Source: Undaria pinnatifida (Eukaryota > Sar > Phaeophyceae > Laminariales > Alariaceae). Taken from it: 64,000 bases of DNA. Below, piece after piece: positions 10,991 through 33,800 of this stretch. The stretch is taken from assembly GCA_012845835.1 (NCBI GenBank), contig JABAKD010000016.1, forward strand, positions 10,785,007 to 10,849,006, written 5' to 3'. The position numbers and the translations under genes are program-made. Under the pieces are notes generated by a model. It ran no database searches, had not been told where the DNA came from, and saw only the letters and a list, made by a program, of their open reading frames with translations. Position 1 is the first letter of the stretch, and each line of letters starts with the position of its first letter.

Positions 10991-12036
10991 GAATACGATA
11001 GCTTGTATGGGACGATGAAACATGCGTGATGGCATTTATGATACGAAACGCCCTCCAGAGCGAGAACGTGAGTCGGGGGGTGTCGCAGACGATGCGGAGG
11101 GCCACCACACATGATATGTGTGGAACGGAATTGTTGAGTCGACACGGATGAGTCCAGTACACGCGAAGGAAACCCGGCTCTCGGTGTCATTAGTTCGGGG
11201 CGTGCGTATGTGCGCTTGTATGATATATGTGCGTTGTATGTTCGTGTGATGTGCAGTTTTTAGTGCCCAGGCAAGGTTTATCTTGTACCCACAAGGACCA
11301 ACGTCACGGTAAGGGGGGCACCTCCGTTTTCATATGGCATTTTTGTCGCGAAACAACCAAAGCACGATTGGTTAAGACTTGCAAAGCAAAAAAAAACGAA
11401 GGGGCACCGCGCGTGCATGCGAGTGGGCCTGTGCCGCGGAAAAAACATAAGGCCCCAGCCGTGCTCTCCCTACGATAGCCTTGGGGAGAACGCGCTTCCT
11501 CATATCAGCTTACGGTGTTGGAAAACAAGCATTCGATGTGACATCGAGGAGTAGGTGATGCTGCTTGCTGCTTTCTGTGCTTAAAGAGTGGGCTCTTCCC
11601 CGCGAGTTGAACGCACACACCACCAACAGGGGCAGCAGTACAATTTTGATAAGAGTACAGCAGCAACAAAGCTCATGTTGCAACCGATTTGGGACTCGAG
11701 AGGGAAAGATTGACGAAAGAGGTGACAACGACTACTGCTGTAACATTCCGTCGTCGCTGTAATTCGTGTATATAGGTCGGGATTAGCCAGGCTTCTCTGT
11801 TGCGGCATGAGATCACATCCATACCGGTTGCTGCTTTGACCTTCCCTCGCGGCCGTAGCTCATTTGTCTCTTGTCAGCATTCCCGCGGGCCGCTTCTCAT
11901 CCTTATCTCAGCATCCCCAAACTCCTACATTGACCTCAAATATAGTTGCTTCGGCTTCGCTTTCTATTTTGGGGACGCTGCATATAGCTGTCTGCGACGG
12001 GCCACCTGCACTATCTGCATTTTATGTGGAAGTTGA
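10991..12036. other. Unassigned stretch, no supported gene
   Basis: Only short overlapping open frames are present on both strands, without domain motifs or matching splice phases. No repeat family shared with the rest of the window was recognised. The stretch ends where the HindIII-rich satellite begins. Confidence 0.4.
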
Positions 12037-13620
12037 TGAAAGCTCCCATGGAAGCTTCCATCGCTTCCATGGAAGTTTCAACGCTTCCATGCCCTGGAAG
12101 CTTCCATGAACGCTTCCGTGAAGCTTCCGTGGAAGTAACTTCCATGGAAGTTTTCCGTGGAAGCCTCCAGGGAAGTTGGATATATGGAAGTAACTTCCAC
12201 AGAAACTTCCACGGAAGCTTTCGTGGAAGTAAATTTGCTTCCACGGAAGCTTTCTCGGAAGCAATCACGAAAGCGGAAGCTTCCACGGAAGCTTTCACGG
12301 AACGGAAGCTTTCACGGAAGCTTTCACGAAAGCTCTCACGGAAGCTTTCGTGCAAGTAAATTTGCTTCCACGGAAGCTTTCACGGAAGCTTTCACGGAAG
12401 CTTTCACGGAAGCTTTCACGGAAGCTTTCACGGAAGCTTTCACGGAAGTAAATTTGCTTCCACGGAAGCTTTCACGGACGCTTTCACGGAAGCTTTCGTG
12501 GAAGTAAATTTGCTTCCACGGAAGCTTTCACGGAAGCTTCCGTGGAAGTTAATAATAGGTTGGAATAATAAATAACCATTTTCTTCCACGGAAGCTTTAA
12601 AAGAAAACTCCCATGGAAGCTTCCGCGATAGCTTCCGTGAAAGAAAATTACTGCCACGAAAGCTTCTGTGAAAGCTTCCGGCATGTGGTTGGCATACTCT
12701 TTAAATACCCTAACCCCAACCCTAACCCTAACCCTAACCCAATGAAACGCAACAATCATTGTACGCAGGGTGAAACCCCATTCGCCTCGTACACAGTGTG
12801 CGTCAACCATGTTGTCCAATAAGTGGTAAGCTCTACTGGAGGCACAGTAGTGTGCAATACAAATACATCCGTGGCATCTGCCGTGGAAGCCGCTGAGATT
12901 CCGTGGAAGCTGCGGAAAGTAAAATGTAAAATTCCGTGGATGTAGCTTCCAACTTTTCGTGGAAGCTACTTCGAAAGCTTTCACGAAAAGCTTTCGTGGA
13001 AACTTTCGTGGAGGCCGCTGAGCTTCCGACCTTCCGTGGAAGCTGCCGCTTGCTTCCATGGAACTAAAACCTAAAAATCCGTGAAAATGCTTTCGCAGAA
13101 GCTTTCGAATCCGTGAAAGCTTCCGTGAATTGCTTTCGTGGGAGCTTCCGTGGAAACTTTCGTGGAAGCTTCCGTGGAAGCTATCATGGAAGCTTTCGTG
13201 GAAGTTTTCGTGGAAGCTTTCGTAGAAACTTTCGTGCAAGCTTCCGTGAAGCTTTGGTGGAAGCTCCCGTGGGAGCTTTCGTGAAAGCTTTCGTGGAAGC
13301 TTCGTGGAAGCTTTCGTGGAAGCTTTTGTTGAAGCTTCCGTGCGAAAGCTTCCGTGAAAGCTTTCGTGGAAGCTTCCGTGGAAGCTTTCGTGGAAGCTTT
13401 CGTGGAAGCTTCCGTAGACGCTTTCGTGGAAGCCTCCGTGAAAGCTTTCGTGGAAGCTACTTCCATGGAAGCCACGGAAGCTTTCGGGAAGCTTTCGCGA
13501 AAGCTTCCGTGGAAACGTCCGGGATTTTTTTTCCGTGGGAGCTTCCATATCTTCCATTGAAAGCTTTCACGGGAGCTTCCACGGAAGTTTTCATGAAAGC
13601 TATGGAAGCTTCTATAGTGA
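12037..13620. repeat. HindIII-rich 12-bp satellite, two arms around a unique core
   Basis: The left arm (about 12037-12550) is built on GAAGCTTTCACG. The right arm (about 12890-13620) is built on GAAGCTTTCGTG and GAAAGCTTCCGTG, so the two arms are largely inverted relatives. Almost every unit carries an AAGCTT palindrome, and the array could form extensive cruciforms. Because the period is a multiple of three, several long frames stay open through it (up to 357 codons), but their repetitive SFHESFHG-type products are artefacts of the repeat. Confidence 0.9.
12708..12741 (+). repeat. Interstitial telomere-like (CCCTAA)n tract
   Basis: About five to six CCCTAA units, one with a CCCCAA variant, lie inside the spacer between the two satellite arms. 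TTAGGG is a telomere repeat used in several stramenopile lineages. A weaker CCCCAACCCTA-like stretch occurs near 57.63 kb. It may mark an old break repair or telomere-fusion scar. Confidence 0.7.
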
Positions 13621-13974
13621 GTAGCTGCTGCCTCGGATATTTTATGGCGGCACTCCATGAGCACCGTTGATGTGGCCGGGTAGCCACTCGTGACGATACC
13701 CCCCTAAAAAACGCTGAGAACCCCCTCCATGGCATCCATACCACACCGTAACACGGTGCCTCGTTGCTTCGAAAAATACGAAAGCGAAAGCGCGTGCAAA
13801 GAATACAAAATGATAACAAACGTGTGTCTGCTTCTGCAATGTCCCGCTCATCCACACACGAAATAAGTTCGGCGACGGGGCTCTGTATCGGGTGCTCGCT
13901 GGCCAGTAGCTAACCACCTGCCAATCAACCCACATGGTAGGCCAGCTCCGTCACTGACCAACACCCGCCTCCAA

Positions 13975-14948
13975 AACGTTAGGCAACTGGGCTATCAGAT
14001 TAGACCCAAAAAACCTCACGGCGGCTAGACTACTGTGCAGGACTCCGAACCAATCGAAGACCAAAACAATCGGTAACTGCGCTAACATAACAGGTTCGAA
14101 AATTATCGGCTGCCGGGCTATTTCATCGGACCCAAAAAAACGTTCGTGCGGCTGTCTGGGCGATATTGGCCGTCCCCCAACAAGGCGGTCTGAGCAAGGC
14201 GGTATCCCTATATAAGGCGGTCAAAATCGCTTGACGCTGCTGCGGAACTGCACTCATGACCTGGAATGAACAGTGCGGCTTCCCTCTACAAAGTGGTCAT
14301 ATTGCTCTGGCACACCACACCACCGCCTCACTGGGGGACCCCTACTGTACCCAGTATACTACTGTATCGGATCAGACCCCGAACCAAATCGGAAGCTGGT
14401 CTATTATCAGACTCGAAAACTATCGGCGGCTGAGCTACTTTTCGGACCTAAAAACGCCCGTGCGGCTGCCTGCCTGGGCCCTATCGGATCAGATCCCACA
14501 CAACATCGGAAGCTGGTCTACAATCGGACTCGACACGGATAGGCGACTGAGCTACCTTTACGACGAGCTCCTGGTCTAACGCGGACCGTCCGCTGACCAA
14601 TAACACAAGACAACTTGACGACAGTCCGAAAATATCCTGCTGCGCGCATTCCCAGCAACATCTATGCGTACTATGTTGGGGGGTTTTTCGATTCAAAAAC
14701 GGTACGTAGGGTGGCTGGCTGGGCTATCGGATCAGGCTCCAAACCTAATCGGAAGCTGGTGTACTTTCGGGCTCGAAGCTTGCATCGGCGGCTGAGCTAT
14801 TTCATCGGGCTAAAAACATTCAGGCGGCTGGCTGAGCTATCCGATAGGACTCCAAAACTAATGAGAAGCTGGTCCAGTATCGGACTGGAAATTATCGGCG
14901 GCGGCGCTATATTGACCGGACTCAAGAATAATCGGGAGCCTGTACGGA
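13975..14948 (+). repeat. Diverged minisatellite, units of about 110 bp
   Basis: Phrases such as 'aatcggaagctggt', 'atcggcggctgagcta' and 'cgggc/gacctaaaaac' recur about seven times with heavy divergence. The array ends immediately beside the stop codon of the EEP gene at 14949. It therefore probably lies in or forms the 3' UTR of that transcript. Confidence 0.6.
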
Positions 14949-24660
<9,712 letters not shown>

Positions 24661-24825
24661 CCGCTGTCCTGCCGCAACGCACCTACTGGCAGCCAGGAGC
24701 GGCGCAATCCCACCGCCCCATCCCCTCATTCCCGCTAATAAACATCCGAAACATTCCTAACGGAACTCCTTCATGTCATCATCGGCTCAAAGAGCACCTC
24801 ACAGAGAGGTTGGATTACTGTCGCT
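24661..24825. promoter_or_regulatory. Probable bidirectional promoter between the EEP and DUF3326 genes
   Basis: The inferred start codons of the two divergent genes are 165 bp apart. No clear TATA box is visible; the stretch is mixed in composition with a 'cccaccgccccatcccc' segment. Both products carry plastid-type presequences, which fits co-expression. The call depends on the DUF3326 first exon at 24826-24894, which is inferred. Confidence 0.45.
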
Positions 24826-27800
24826 ATGGTGATGTCGGTGTCACAGGCAAGCCGAGGACTCTTCTGCGTCCTGCTCTCCCTCCCAGAGACGAAGGTAAGA
24901 CCCCGCCAAGCCGCCCAAAAATCGCACCAGCCTGCCCACTTTGCCAAGCCTACAGCATTTTTGCTTTTTTTAATGCTGTGCGTGGATCTGTACCGCGCAA
25001 CATCAGGAACAAGTTGCAGTACGCCAAGAGCCGCGCACGACGAGTCCCTACATCGTGTCAGCGAGCTCGGACGAACACAACAGCAGCGCACTGAGGACGT
25101 CATCCGTGCATCCCAACGCTGCCGATCGCCCCTTTCGCACACCATATACCTCTCTCGTGCACACACCATAAGGTATCCGGCTGATGACACTTGCTGACTC
25201 TGCTGCTGATTGCTGTTGTTCCGTATGACATAGAGCACCCGTCAAGAACCTCCCTCTGCGTATGACCTTTTGTGTGCAGGAGCGAAGCCAGAACAGACCA
25301 CCTCTGCCAGTGGCAGAGGCGGCAGTATGATCGTGGTGCTCACAACTCGACCCTCCAGTAGAGCTTACAACTTGGTCCAGCTCTGACGAAAATGGTTGGT
25401 AGTCCACACTATTAACTCTTCAACACACCTTTATTCAGAGAAATTGCCAGTGATTTTCACATGGACCGACCCGTGGCCTCGTCAGGAGACTTCTAAGCAC
25501 TCGCCGATCGAGTCAGGAAGTCTCACAGGTCGGGTCGGGTCGGGTCGGGTCGGTTCGGGTCGGGTCGGGTCGGGTCGGGTCGGGTCGGGTCGGGTCGGGT
25601 CGGGTCAGGTCGGATCGGATCGGTCCTGGAGGTTTTAAATCTCACGGACCGGGTCAGATCACCCTGACCCGACCCGACCCTCGAGACGTGACCCGACCCG
25701 TTAACCCCTTCACAGCTGGAAACCCGTTGTGGGGGACGAATTACTTGAAATTAGCATAGGGAGATATTTTGGGGCTCTAAAGGGGGTCAAATAGCGCTCG
25801 GGATTTCGCGTCAGATCCCCCTGACCCGACCGGACCCTCGAGTAGTGAACCGACCCGGTAAAATGCGCTGGGAATTTTCCCAGGGGGTCTAGGTTAGAGT
25901 CAGGGCCAAGGTCAAGGTTATTTCAGCCTTTTTGTCGAAAGGAGGCCAAGACCTATGCAGCCGTCCGTAGAGAGAAAGATATCAACGTCACGTTACAACT
26001 GGCTAACTGTTATTTTCCCCGAATCACGTCCCCCTCTCGCCTTCGGCTGCAACATCGTCCCACTCACTACCCCCCGCCCCCGCCCCCCGGGAGCAGGCGT
26101 TCGTAGCGTCAATCGGCGGCCTCAGCCCCCGACTTTTGTCGCGACAATGCCCGACAAGGCACCAACTTGAAAACAGTCCGCTTGTCACCAGCAAAATAGC
26201 AACAGCAGCGACAGCAGCAGCAGCAGCGACCAAGGTACTTCATCTAAGACCTTCCGTGCCGCGCTCGACAAGGGTGCTCGCGGGAGTATCTTCGTCTGAT
26301 CAGGAAACAATGCAGCAAGCGCAGCCTTCCTCCACCGCTTCCGCCGAGCGAAACAGCCTTGCGGGCGTCGCGGCAGGGCTGGAAGGGGAAGGCAGGGGGC
26401 TTGCAAGCGGGGGTGGAGGTGGAGGTGGGGGGAGGGGGGGGGGGCACGACGGCATGTTTGATAACTTGCCGACCCAGACAGTGTCGGGAGATGGAAGCTA
26501 CACAGCGGTGCTGATTGTACCGACGGGAATAGGTGCAGCGATAGGTGGTTATGCCGGTGACGCTCTCCCCGTAGCCAGGTAATAACAAAAAACGCCACTA
26601 TTGGTGGAAAACCCAAACCAAAAGAACCTTATTACAGGGCATGCAGCTATAATGGTGGGGCACACGGAACGTGCAAGCATTTCATACAAGCAGTCTCTGT
26701 AACCCTGCTCGTATGTTGCACTTTTTTTCCAGAGATGTAAGAAACCGTTTGAGTGTAAATGTGAATATCTGACGGCCCTTCGTTTCCAGACGGAAGGGTA
26801 GTAGGCATGTGTTAGGTTTGGACGAGTTTCGGTTTCCCAATGGCCGTCAGCAGCATGTACCAGGTAGGGAACAACATTGCCGGGCTTTTGTGCACGATTT
26901 ACGTGTAGATTCAACGAGAGAGAGCAGGAGCTATCGTCTACTGGAACGGAATCGTCAGTTCCATATATCGGATTCACTTATACTGCTAATGCTATACTAT
27001 CACATGAAACACTGACACGTCTCGAGGCTCTATCTCGGTGCTTAAGGGTTGCAAAAGATGGCACCGAAGTGTCTGTTAAGATCACTTGTTAAGAAGAAAG
27101 AAGATCGTTTCAAAGTGGCGCTTATGTGATTCCCCGCATGTTATGTCTCTCCGCATCCAGATTAAGATACTTACAGTAGTGTGCTAGAGGTAGTGACTAC
27201 GAACCAAATAGATCCTTATGGACAGCAGAGTCCATGTTCCGATATCATACCTGCCGTGAAGCTCGCCCCTACTTTGTGGAACTCCTTTTAAACATTCGTC
27301 GTGGTCACTCTAAGCCAGAAACACCCCCCCCCCCCCCCCCCCGATTGAGCCCAGCGAGCCGGATACACCCACAGTACGTATGATGTGTTCGTGTCCCATG
27401 ATCAATTATCTCCGGCTGTGGTTGTAGTCGAGAACTGTTTGTTATTTCATAGTCTCCGAAGTTATCATTCCGCGCTTTCAAAAGAGTTATTGGAATTTAT
27501 GTCAGTGAACAAGGGCTACTTTTTTGGGCAATGAGGAACGGACAGAAAAACAACAACTACCCGTCCACCGTTCACCAACGTACCAAAGCTGACGACAGTT
27601 GCCGCGAACCTGCTGCCCCGACTTCCTTGTGGCGGCTGTACCATCCTCTATTGAGACGCCATGACCAAGTTATCAATAGTCTGAATCCGAGTTGTCGCCC
27701 ATGATTGGCCGGGTTGGGTTATGCAGGGCCATGTCTTCCGTGGTGGACCATCTCGTCACGCACCCGAACGTCATGAACGGCGCAATGCTCAGCTGGCCTC

Positions 27801-30800
27801 AGAAAGGGATGCAGTATGTCGAGGGCTACGCGCTCGATGAGTTCTGCGCTGGAAGGTGGGGGTAGAAACAGGGGGGGGGGGGGTACTTAGTTGGTGCATG
27901 GCCGTAGTCGTATAACCATAGACCCTCGCATCCCTACGATACCGGGACGGAACACGTTGGATTTTTACCAACCACGCATATATTGCTTGCACCAAGCGCG
28001 AAGCGCCGTGAGGTGTTCGGCGAGTCGCATGAAGGGTGGACTGCATCCTTTCAAGAACCGCTCGTAAGACGGACTTCGGCACCTGGTGCCTACTCTCTTG
28101 CTCATGGATGACGGCGCCAACGAGTTACTTTGTTTTCTGCCGTGGCCACTCCAGAGACAGCAGAGACGGGGGGGGCGGAAGGGGGGGGGGGGCTACTGTC
28201 GTACAGCATGTTATAGATGATGCCCCTCATTCAATCTACCAAGCGGTAGAAAGCATAGTACCACTGCGGTGTACCCATGTAGGTACCGGTATTGCAGTGT
28301 CCGCACGTAGTATGACAGGTCGGTTTACAAGTTGAAATTCTCGCTATATTCGCGTGTCCACAACTTCTACATCGTCCCCTCCATATCGAGTACTGGGCAC
28401 GAAACGCCTCATTGCCGCCTCCCCGAACCCCTCCCTCGTCGCGCTTCTCCGCCCCTCCTTGTCTTTAGGTGGGGCTTGCTACCCGTTACGAAGGGGGGGC
28501 ACCGCATCGGAGTGGTCCTCGATTGCGCCATAGAAGACGACTTGATGCTGCGACACGTGCAGGTGTAACGGCGGTGGCAACCGCGACGGAGATTGGCTGA
28601 AACTGGCGATTCCTCTTGCTGTAGGTCATTTCGAATTGAGACGTTTCGCACCATAACTTAGACTTGTTTTGAACAAAAAAATCGAGCGTTTTTCACTAAT
28701 TATCGAGAAGATTTGAAGGAAATCGGGTGAGGGAGGCTAGATATGGACGCGTATTGCACGGAATTGATCATTTTTCGCACGGAGTCAAGGGCTATGGAAC
28801 GAAAATCGAGAGGAATGTTTGCACGAAATCGAGGCAGTTTGCACGAAATGGACTTATTTTGCTCGAATTGGAGGCGTTTTGTGCGATGCGAAAATCGATG
28901 GGTTTTGCACGGCGTCGAGTCCCTTGATTGTTTGGCGTTCCGTCCATTTTATTTTGGTGGAGATCGCACGAGACATATCGCGCGTTGAAGCGTTGAAGAC
29001 CCCTTTCCACCCAACAACCGTCGTCCCTTTCGTAGTTTCATTGCGGCAGTACGGTAGAAACATGTTATTCACCGTGCCGTCTTCAAAAAGGTTCTGGAGT
29101 GTTTGAGTTCTGCCCCCTCCCCGCTCCCCCGGCCAACCCCTCCCTAGCCCCGCTCACCCCCTTTCCAAACAAGCCCCGCTCTCTATTTTCCGCTCAACCG
29201 GAAATTTTGACCGCCTGTACGGCCATTCCACCATCTGTATTTTACGACCGTTTCACCGTCTGTACGGCCAAACAGACCGACCGATTTCAATCGCGGGCAC
29301 GACCATGTCGCAGTCGTTACGACCGTGTCACTTTCTGTGCGGCCGTTCCACCGCCGGTACGACCAAGCGGACCGAGCGCTTCACCGTATTTACTGGTTGA
29401 TTGGTTGATTGACGCCACCAGGCTGCCAACGCGGCGAGGGCAACGCTCGGGATAAACGTGGCCGAGTACTGCGTCACGGAGGAGCCAGCCGCGGTGACCC
29501 TCGAGATGACAAGCGGGGGCGCGAGCTGGGGCACGGTTAAGGGGCTGGACTCGCTTGTTGCCGCGGGGAGGAGGCTAGTGGAAGAAGCGGGGTAAGGATA
29601 GCTCTTTCGGAACTGCACCCAGAATATATACTTGGAGTTAGAGTGGGGTAAATGTCTGCGGTTGTAGAAAAAAAAAAGCGTTAAAAATAGGAAGTGCACT
29701 ACAACTGTAAGATCGAGGATTTCGTCGAAACTTGTCTGTGCAAGCTGTGTGTATGGCTCTTCGATCGCGCGTGTTCCGGGATGTGTGTGTCTTCAGGAAG
29801 GACATACAGTAGGTCGGCGAGTCCCCTTAGTAATGGTAAACACTGCACACACAGTTGTAGAGACAAGAAATTACTGGGAATTCTTGTGTAGTGCTTGGTG
29901 CGGAATGGAGAAGGGTTAAACGGCATATCGCACCTTCAAAACTTGAGCGTCGATTTAAGAGAATTACCGAAAGATGTAGAACGTGCGCGGCTGGCGTAAC
30001 ACACTGCCTGCAGAAATTAAAGTGTCGACTATTTAATCGGTAGACCTCACAGCCACGGTGCTTTTTGTAGTAATTTTATTAAACGCGCAGCGTAACCGTT
30101 TGGCTGAGACAGGTTTGTGTAGTATTAGTTTCCTATATTTTTTCCTCGGCTATTGGTATGCATCAATGTGTTGCTTTGTTTGAAAGCTGTTGCACACCGC
30201 TTTTGTTTTGCTGTTCCTACGATTAGGCCGGGGGGAGGGTTGTAGTATTTCTGTCTCCCTCTCGCTAACTGTCAAGTGTGCTCTGTTTACTTGTCTTGTA
30301 AGCTGCGAGCACCGCTCTTTGCTGTTTTGTTACTCCGAGGCCGTTCTTGTTTTTGGTGACTGGGCGCGAACTGGTCGGCATGCCTCCTTTCGCAGGTGCA
30401 CGGCGATCGCTGTAGTGGCGAGGTTTCCCGATGACGAAGACGAGGAGGCGTTACAAGCGTACAGGTGAAGCGGTCGGAAACTGTCAAACGGAGGGAAAAA
30501 TAAAAAGTAAAATGGTCTATTTTTCGCTCAACCCTTCCACGGCTGGAAAAAAAATATACTATTCTAATTCCAAGATATACTGTCCCCAAAAGACGCGGTT
30601 GCAGTTCTAAAACGACCGAGAAGCGGAGAAGACAGAAATGACACAGATGACGCTACGATTTGCAACTTTTGGGCCAGGCGTTTCTGTCGTTCTGATTGGT
30701 GGAACTCCTCCAGTGTGGAACTGTTGGTTGCTATGATACCTGTACAAGTATGTATGTTTTAGGGCTAGCGCATGCCAATAATAGTAGGTGATGGCCCGGT

Positions 30801-33800
30801 TGAGCGAACGAGTGCCTTCGAAGTCATGTCGCACAGGGTGACACATTGGGCTCCTCACGTTGGGATCTCAGAAACTTCTTAGGATCTAATAAACTTGTTA
30901 GAAATTTCTGCTGCACCCCTATCGTGGGATGGTCTACTGAATCGGCCTAAAATGTCGCTAGGAACTAGCGCAACAGGGACAAAAGCCCCTCTGCCGCCAA
31001 CTTGCGTGCGGTTTTTTCGACCGGCGGCGACGGGCGTATAAGTACATGCCGGCTTGAACGATCAAAGAAACGGGTCCCAACCTAAGGTTGTAGGGTGTGG
31101 CCTGCAAGACCGTGCGCTGCGATGGGCTCTGGGAGAGAAGACAGTTAAGGATTGCGGGTGTCCCCTGCAGGCGGGGCTGCGCCTTGCTAGGGTTTGCGCA
31201 GTACGGCAGAAGGAATAGAAGGACGATGCCTCCCGGTCCGTTCACGATGCTAAAGATGGATCGCCACCCGCCCCCCGCCCCCCCGCCCCCCCGCGTTGGG
31301 GCGGGCGCGAAAACAGCGCAGATGCGTTTTTTTGTGTGTTCGCTTCTGTGCGTTGTACTGCGCGGTGGCAGTAACGTCACTCTCCCACGCCGACGAGGTT
31401 TGTACATAGTTCCTCATGAAGTTTACGGCAGTGGTCCTTCTATAGTGCCGGTATGTGCACTATAGAGAGAAATACCGGCACAATAGCGGGGTCTCTCTAT
31501 GGTGATGGTAGTTTCCAGCCGGAAATACCGCCACTATAGCGGGGTCCCTCTGTAATGTGGGTATGTTTCAGCAGGGAATACCGGCACTATTGCGGGATCC
31601 CTCTATAATGCGGGTGTGTTCCAGCCAGAAATACCGGCACTATAGCGGCAACCGGTACTATTACTCCACACACGGCCACTACTAGTTGTTCCCGCCTGTC
31701 AAGCGATGGCACAGGCACTATAGCGGGCCATCGGCACTACTCAACCGGCACTATACAGGAACCTGTACTGTAATGATTCATTGAACGCCGTTTCGACGAG
31801 CGGGGGTGGGGAGGGTGAGGGGGAACGGATTGACAGCTTTTGCATAGGAGGGCCTCGAAAAACGAAAGAAGCAGGGTATCACTACGGCAGCTGAGAATCT
31901 CGAAAACAACCGCCGGCGACAAGTTGTATATACAGCGCCGAATGGATGAATAAGTCGACCCTTCCCCCCTTCCTCCCCCTCGTAACGCCGTTGCTTACTG
32001 TACAATGCCGGGGGCCGACCCAACAACGCTGGGGTAACTTGACGGCAGGGAAGGTCAGGGCGTTGACGCCGTCGGGGGTGCCGAGGCAATCATCTCGCAC
32101 GTCATGACTCAGGTGAACGCTGGCGTAGGATAGGCCCGCGTTGGCTTATGAAAATTGACGAGCTTAAAAGGCTGAACGGTGGGAATGCTGAACCCTATGC
32201 GCGATAAAAATGAAGGCAAGTACCGGGGGAGGGAAGGGAAGACACCTGGGACCACGGCTTGTCCCAAAGGTCGATGGCGATAAAACGTCTCTTACGAGTG
32301 GAGCTGAAGAGTAAAAGCGATTATTAAAAATATATGAGAGGTTATGCCTGTCAAGCTTGGGTTTGCTTTCGGAATGATCTCTGCGTAGGCGCACTTTCAG
32401 CCGAACCACTAAGGGGGTGGACACAACTCGACCGTGCGGTCGCTGTCGTGGGCGTTTGGAGCGTGACCCGTGCTGCGTGTGGCGCGTGGCATGCCCTCAA
32501 GGATTTTCTGCCCACGGGGACGGATAAGACAATTTCCCAGGGTTTCAGTTGAAAGACCTTATTTTTTGCATGACGGTGAAAATAAAACTCCGGGAAGCAC
32601 AGCCCAAACACAGCAAGGGCAGACAACAAACAGCAGCAATGCAGAGCGTGCTACAACAAGCTTGCTATCTAGGTACGGCCCTGACGCGCAGCACCAACGG
32701 ATAGCACACTTTAATTTTTATTGTTATCCGTGCTGTTCCCATCCGAGTCCTAAGACTGAAATAGACCAGAACGAATAAAATATGCGCGTGATGCATGTAT
32801 GTGCTTATCGTTTCGTTATTGTGCCACTTCCCCAATCATCTCCCAGAGGGGAACCTCGTATGTATGTGATGGCAGTGGGGTTTACCACTTGGTCCACTTC
32901 CCCGAGTGTATGAGCAATTCTCGTTCCGCCGTTTGCAGTGGCTTGCTCTCCCCCCCTTGAAATTAAGCAAAGCCGTCCCTCATCTTGCCTCGCTCTGGCC
33001 CTCGGAGATATAAGATGTAACGCCTCGCGCCTCTTGCCTCGCCTCGCTCTGTTCCGCTTCCTTTTCCTTCGCCGGGGCAGAAACTGAGGGTCCCATGCGC
33101 GCACGCCCCGGCTCTGCCGCCGATTGACGCGGACGAGTCGGTTAGCCCTCGGGCCTGCGCCGAGGAGCTGGGCTACACGTTCTTGCCGTGCGTGTTGTCC
33201 AACTTGCACAGGTGAGGAACTGAAAGCCGACCGAAACTCCAAGCCGGTGGACCGGTGGATACCCTGTCGAATGTTTACGCTTTTAAACAGATCATGTACG
33301 CGTGTTGGAGCTCATTGGCTTAGGTTCCACCGCATTGTCTCAGGTTGGACCGCATGTATTTTTGCCCCTGTCTGTCTACACGTCGTTCACCACTTTTGGC
33401 CCTTAGAAATGCGCCTACAAACTAATTGGAATTTGTGCGGGGGTTATTTTTCGTTATGACCCACGATACAACGTATCTATCTCCTTATGAATCGTGGGCA
33501 AGAATTTGTGTACCCTAAAATGGCCCACGATATCAGGTATCTATCTCCTTGTGAATCGTGGCCCAGAAATGCGTGCACCATAAAATGGCCCCACGATACC
33601 AGGTATAATATTAATATACTTACTAACTTCTTTCTGCTGAAAGTGCTCGGTTGGTGCATCCCTGGCATTTCCGGGGTCGGACTACTTGCGGAACGGTCCA
33701 GCTTTTCTTTGGTTTCTTGATCGGCCTTAATTGTTTTCGTTTCTGCTCGTTTTGCGAGTTGTTTCTTGACCTTTCAGCTGCTTCCTGCAAATTTGGTTTT

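Noticed and set aside
12484-13557. A 357-codon open frame on the minus strand and its counterparts on other frames
   Set aside because: They lie in a 12-bp satellite whose period keeps every frame open. The products are repetitive Ser-Phe-His-Glu and Ser-Thr-Lys-Ala strings without domains.
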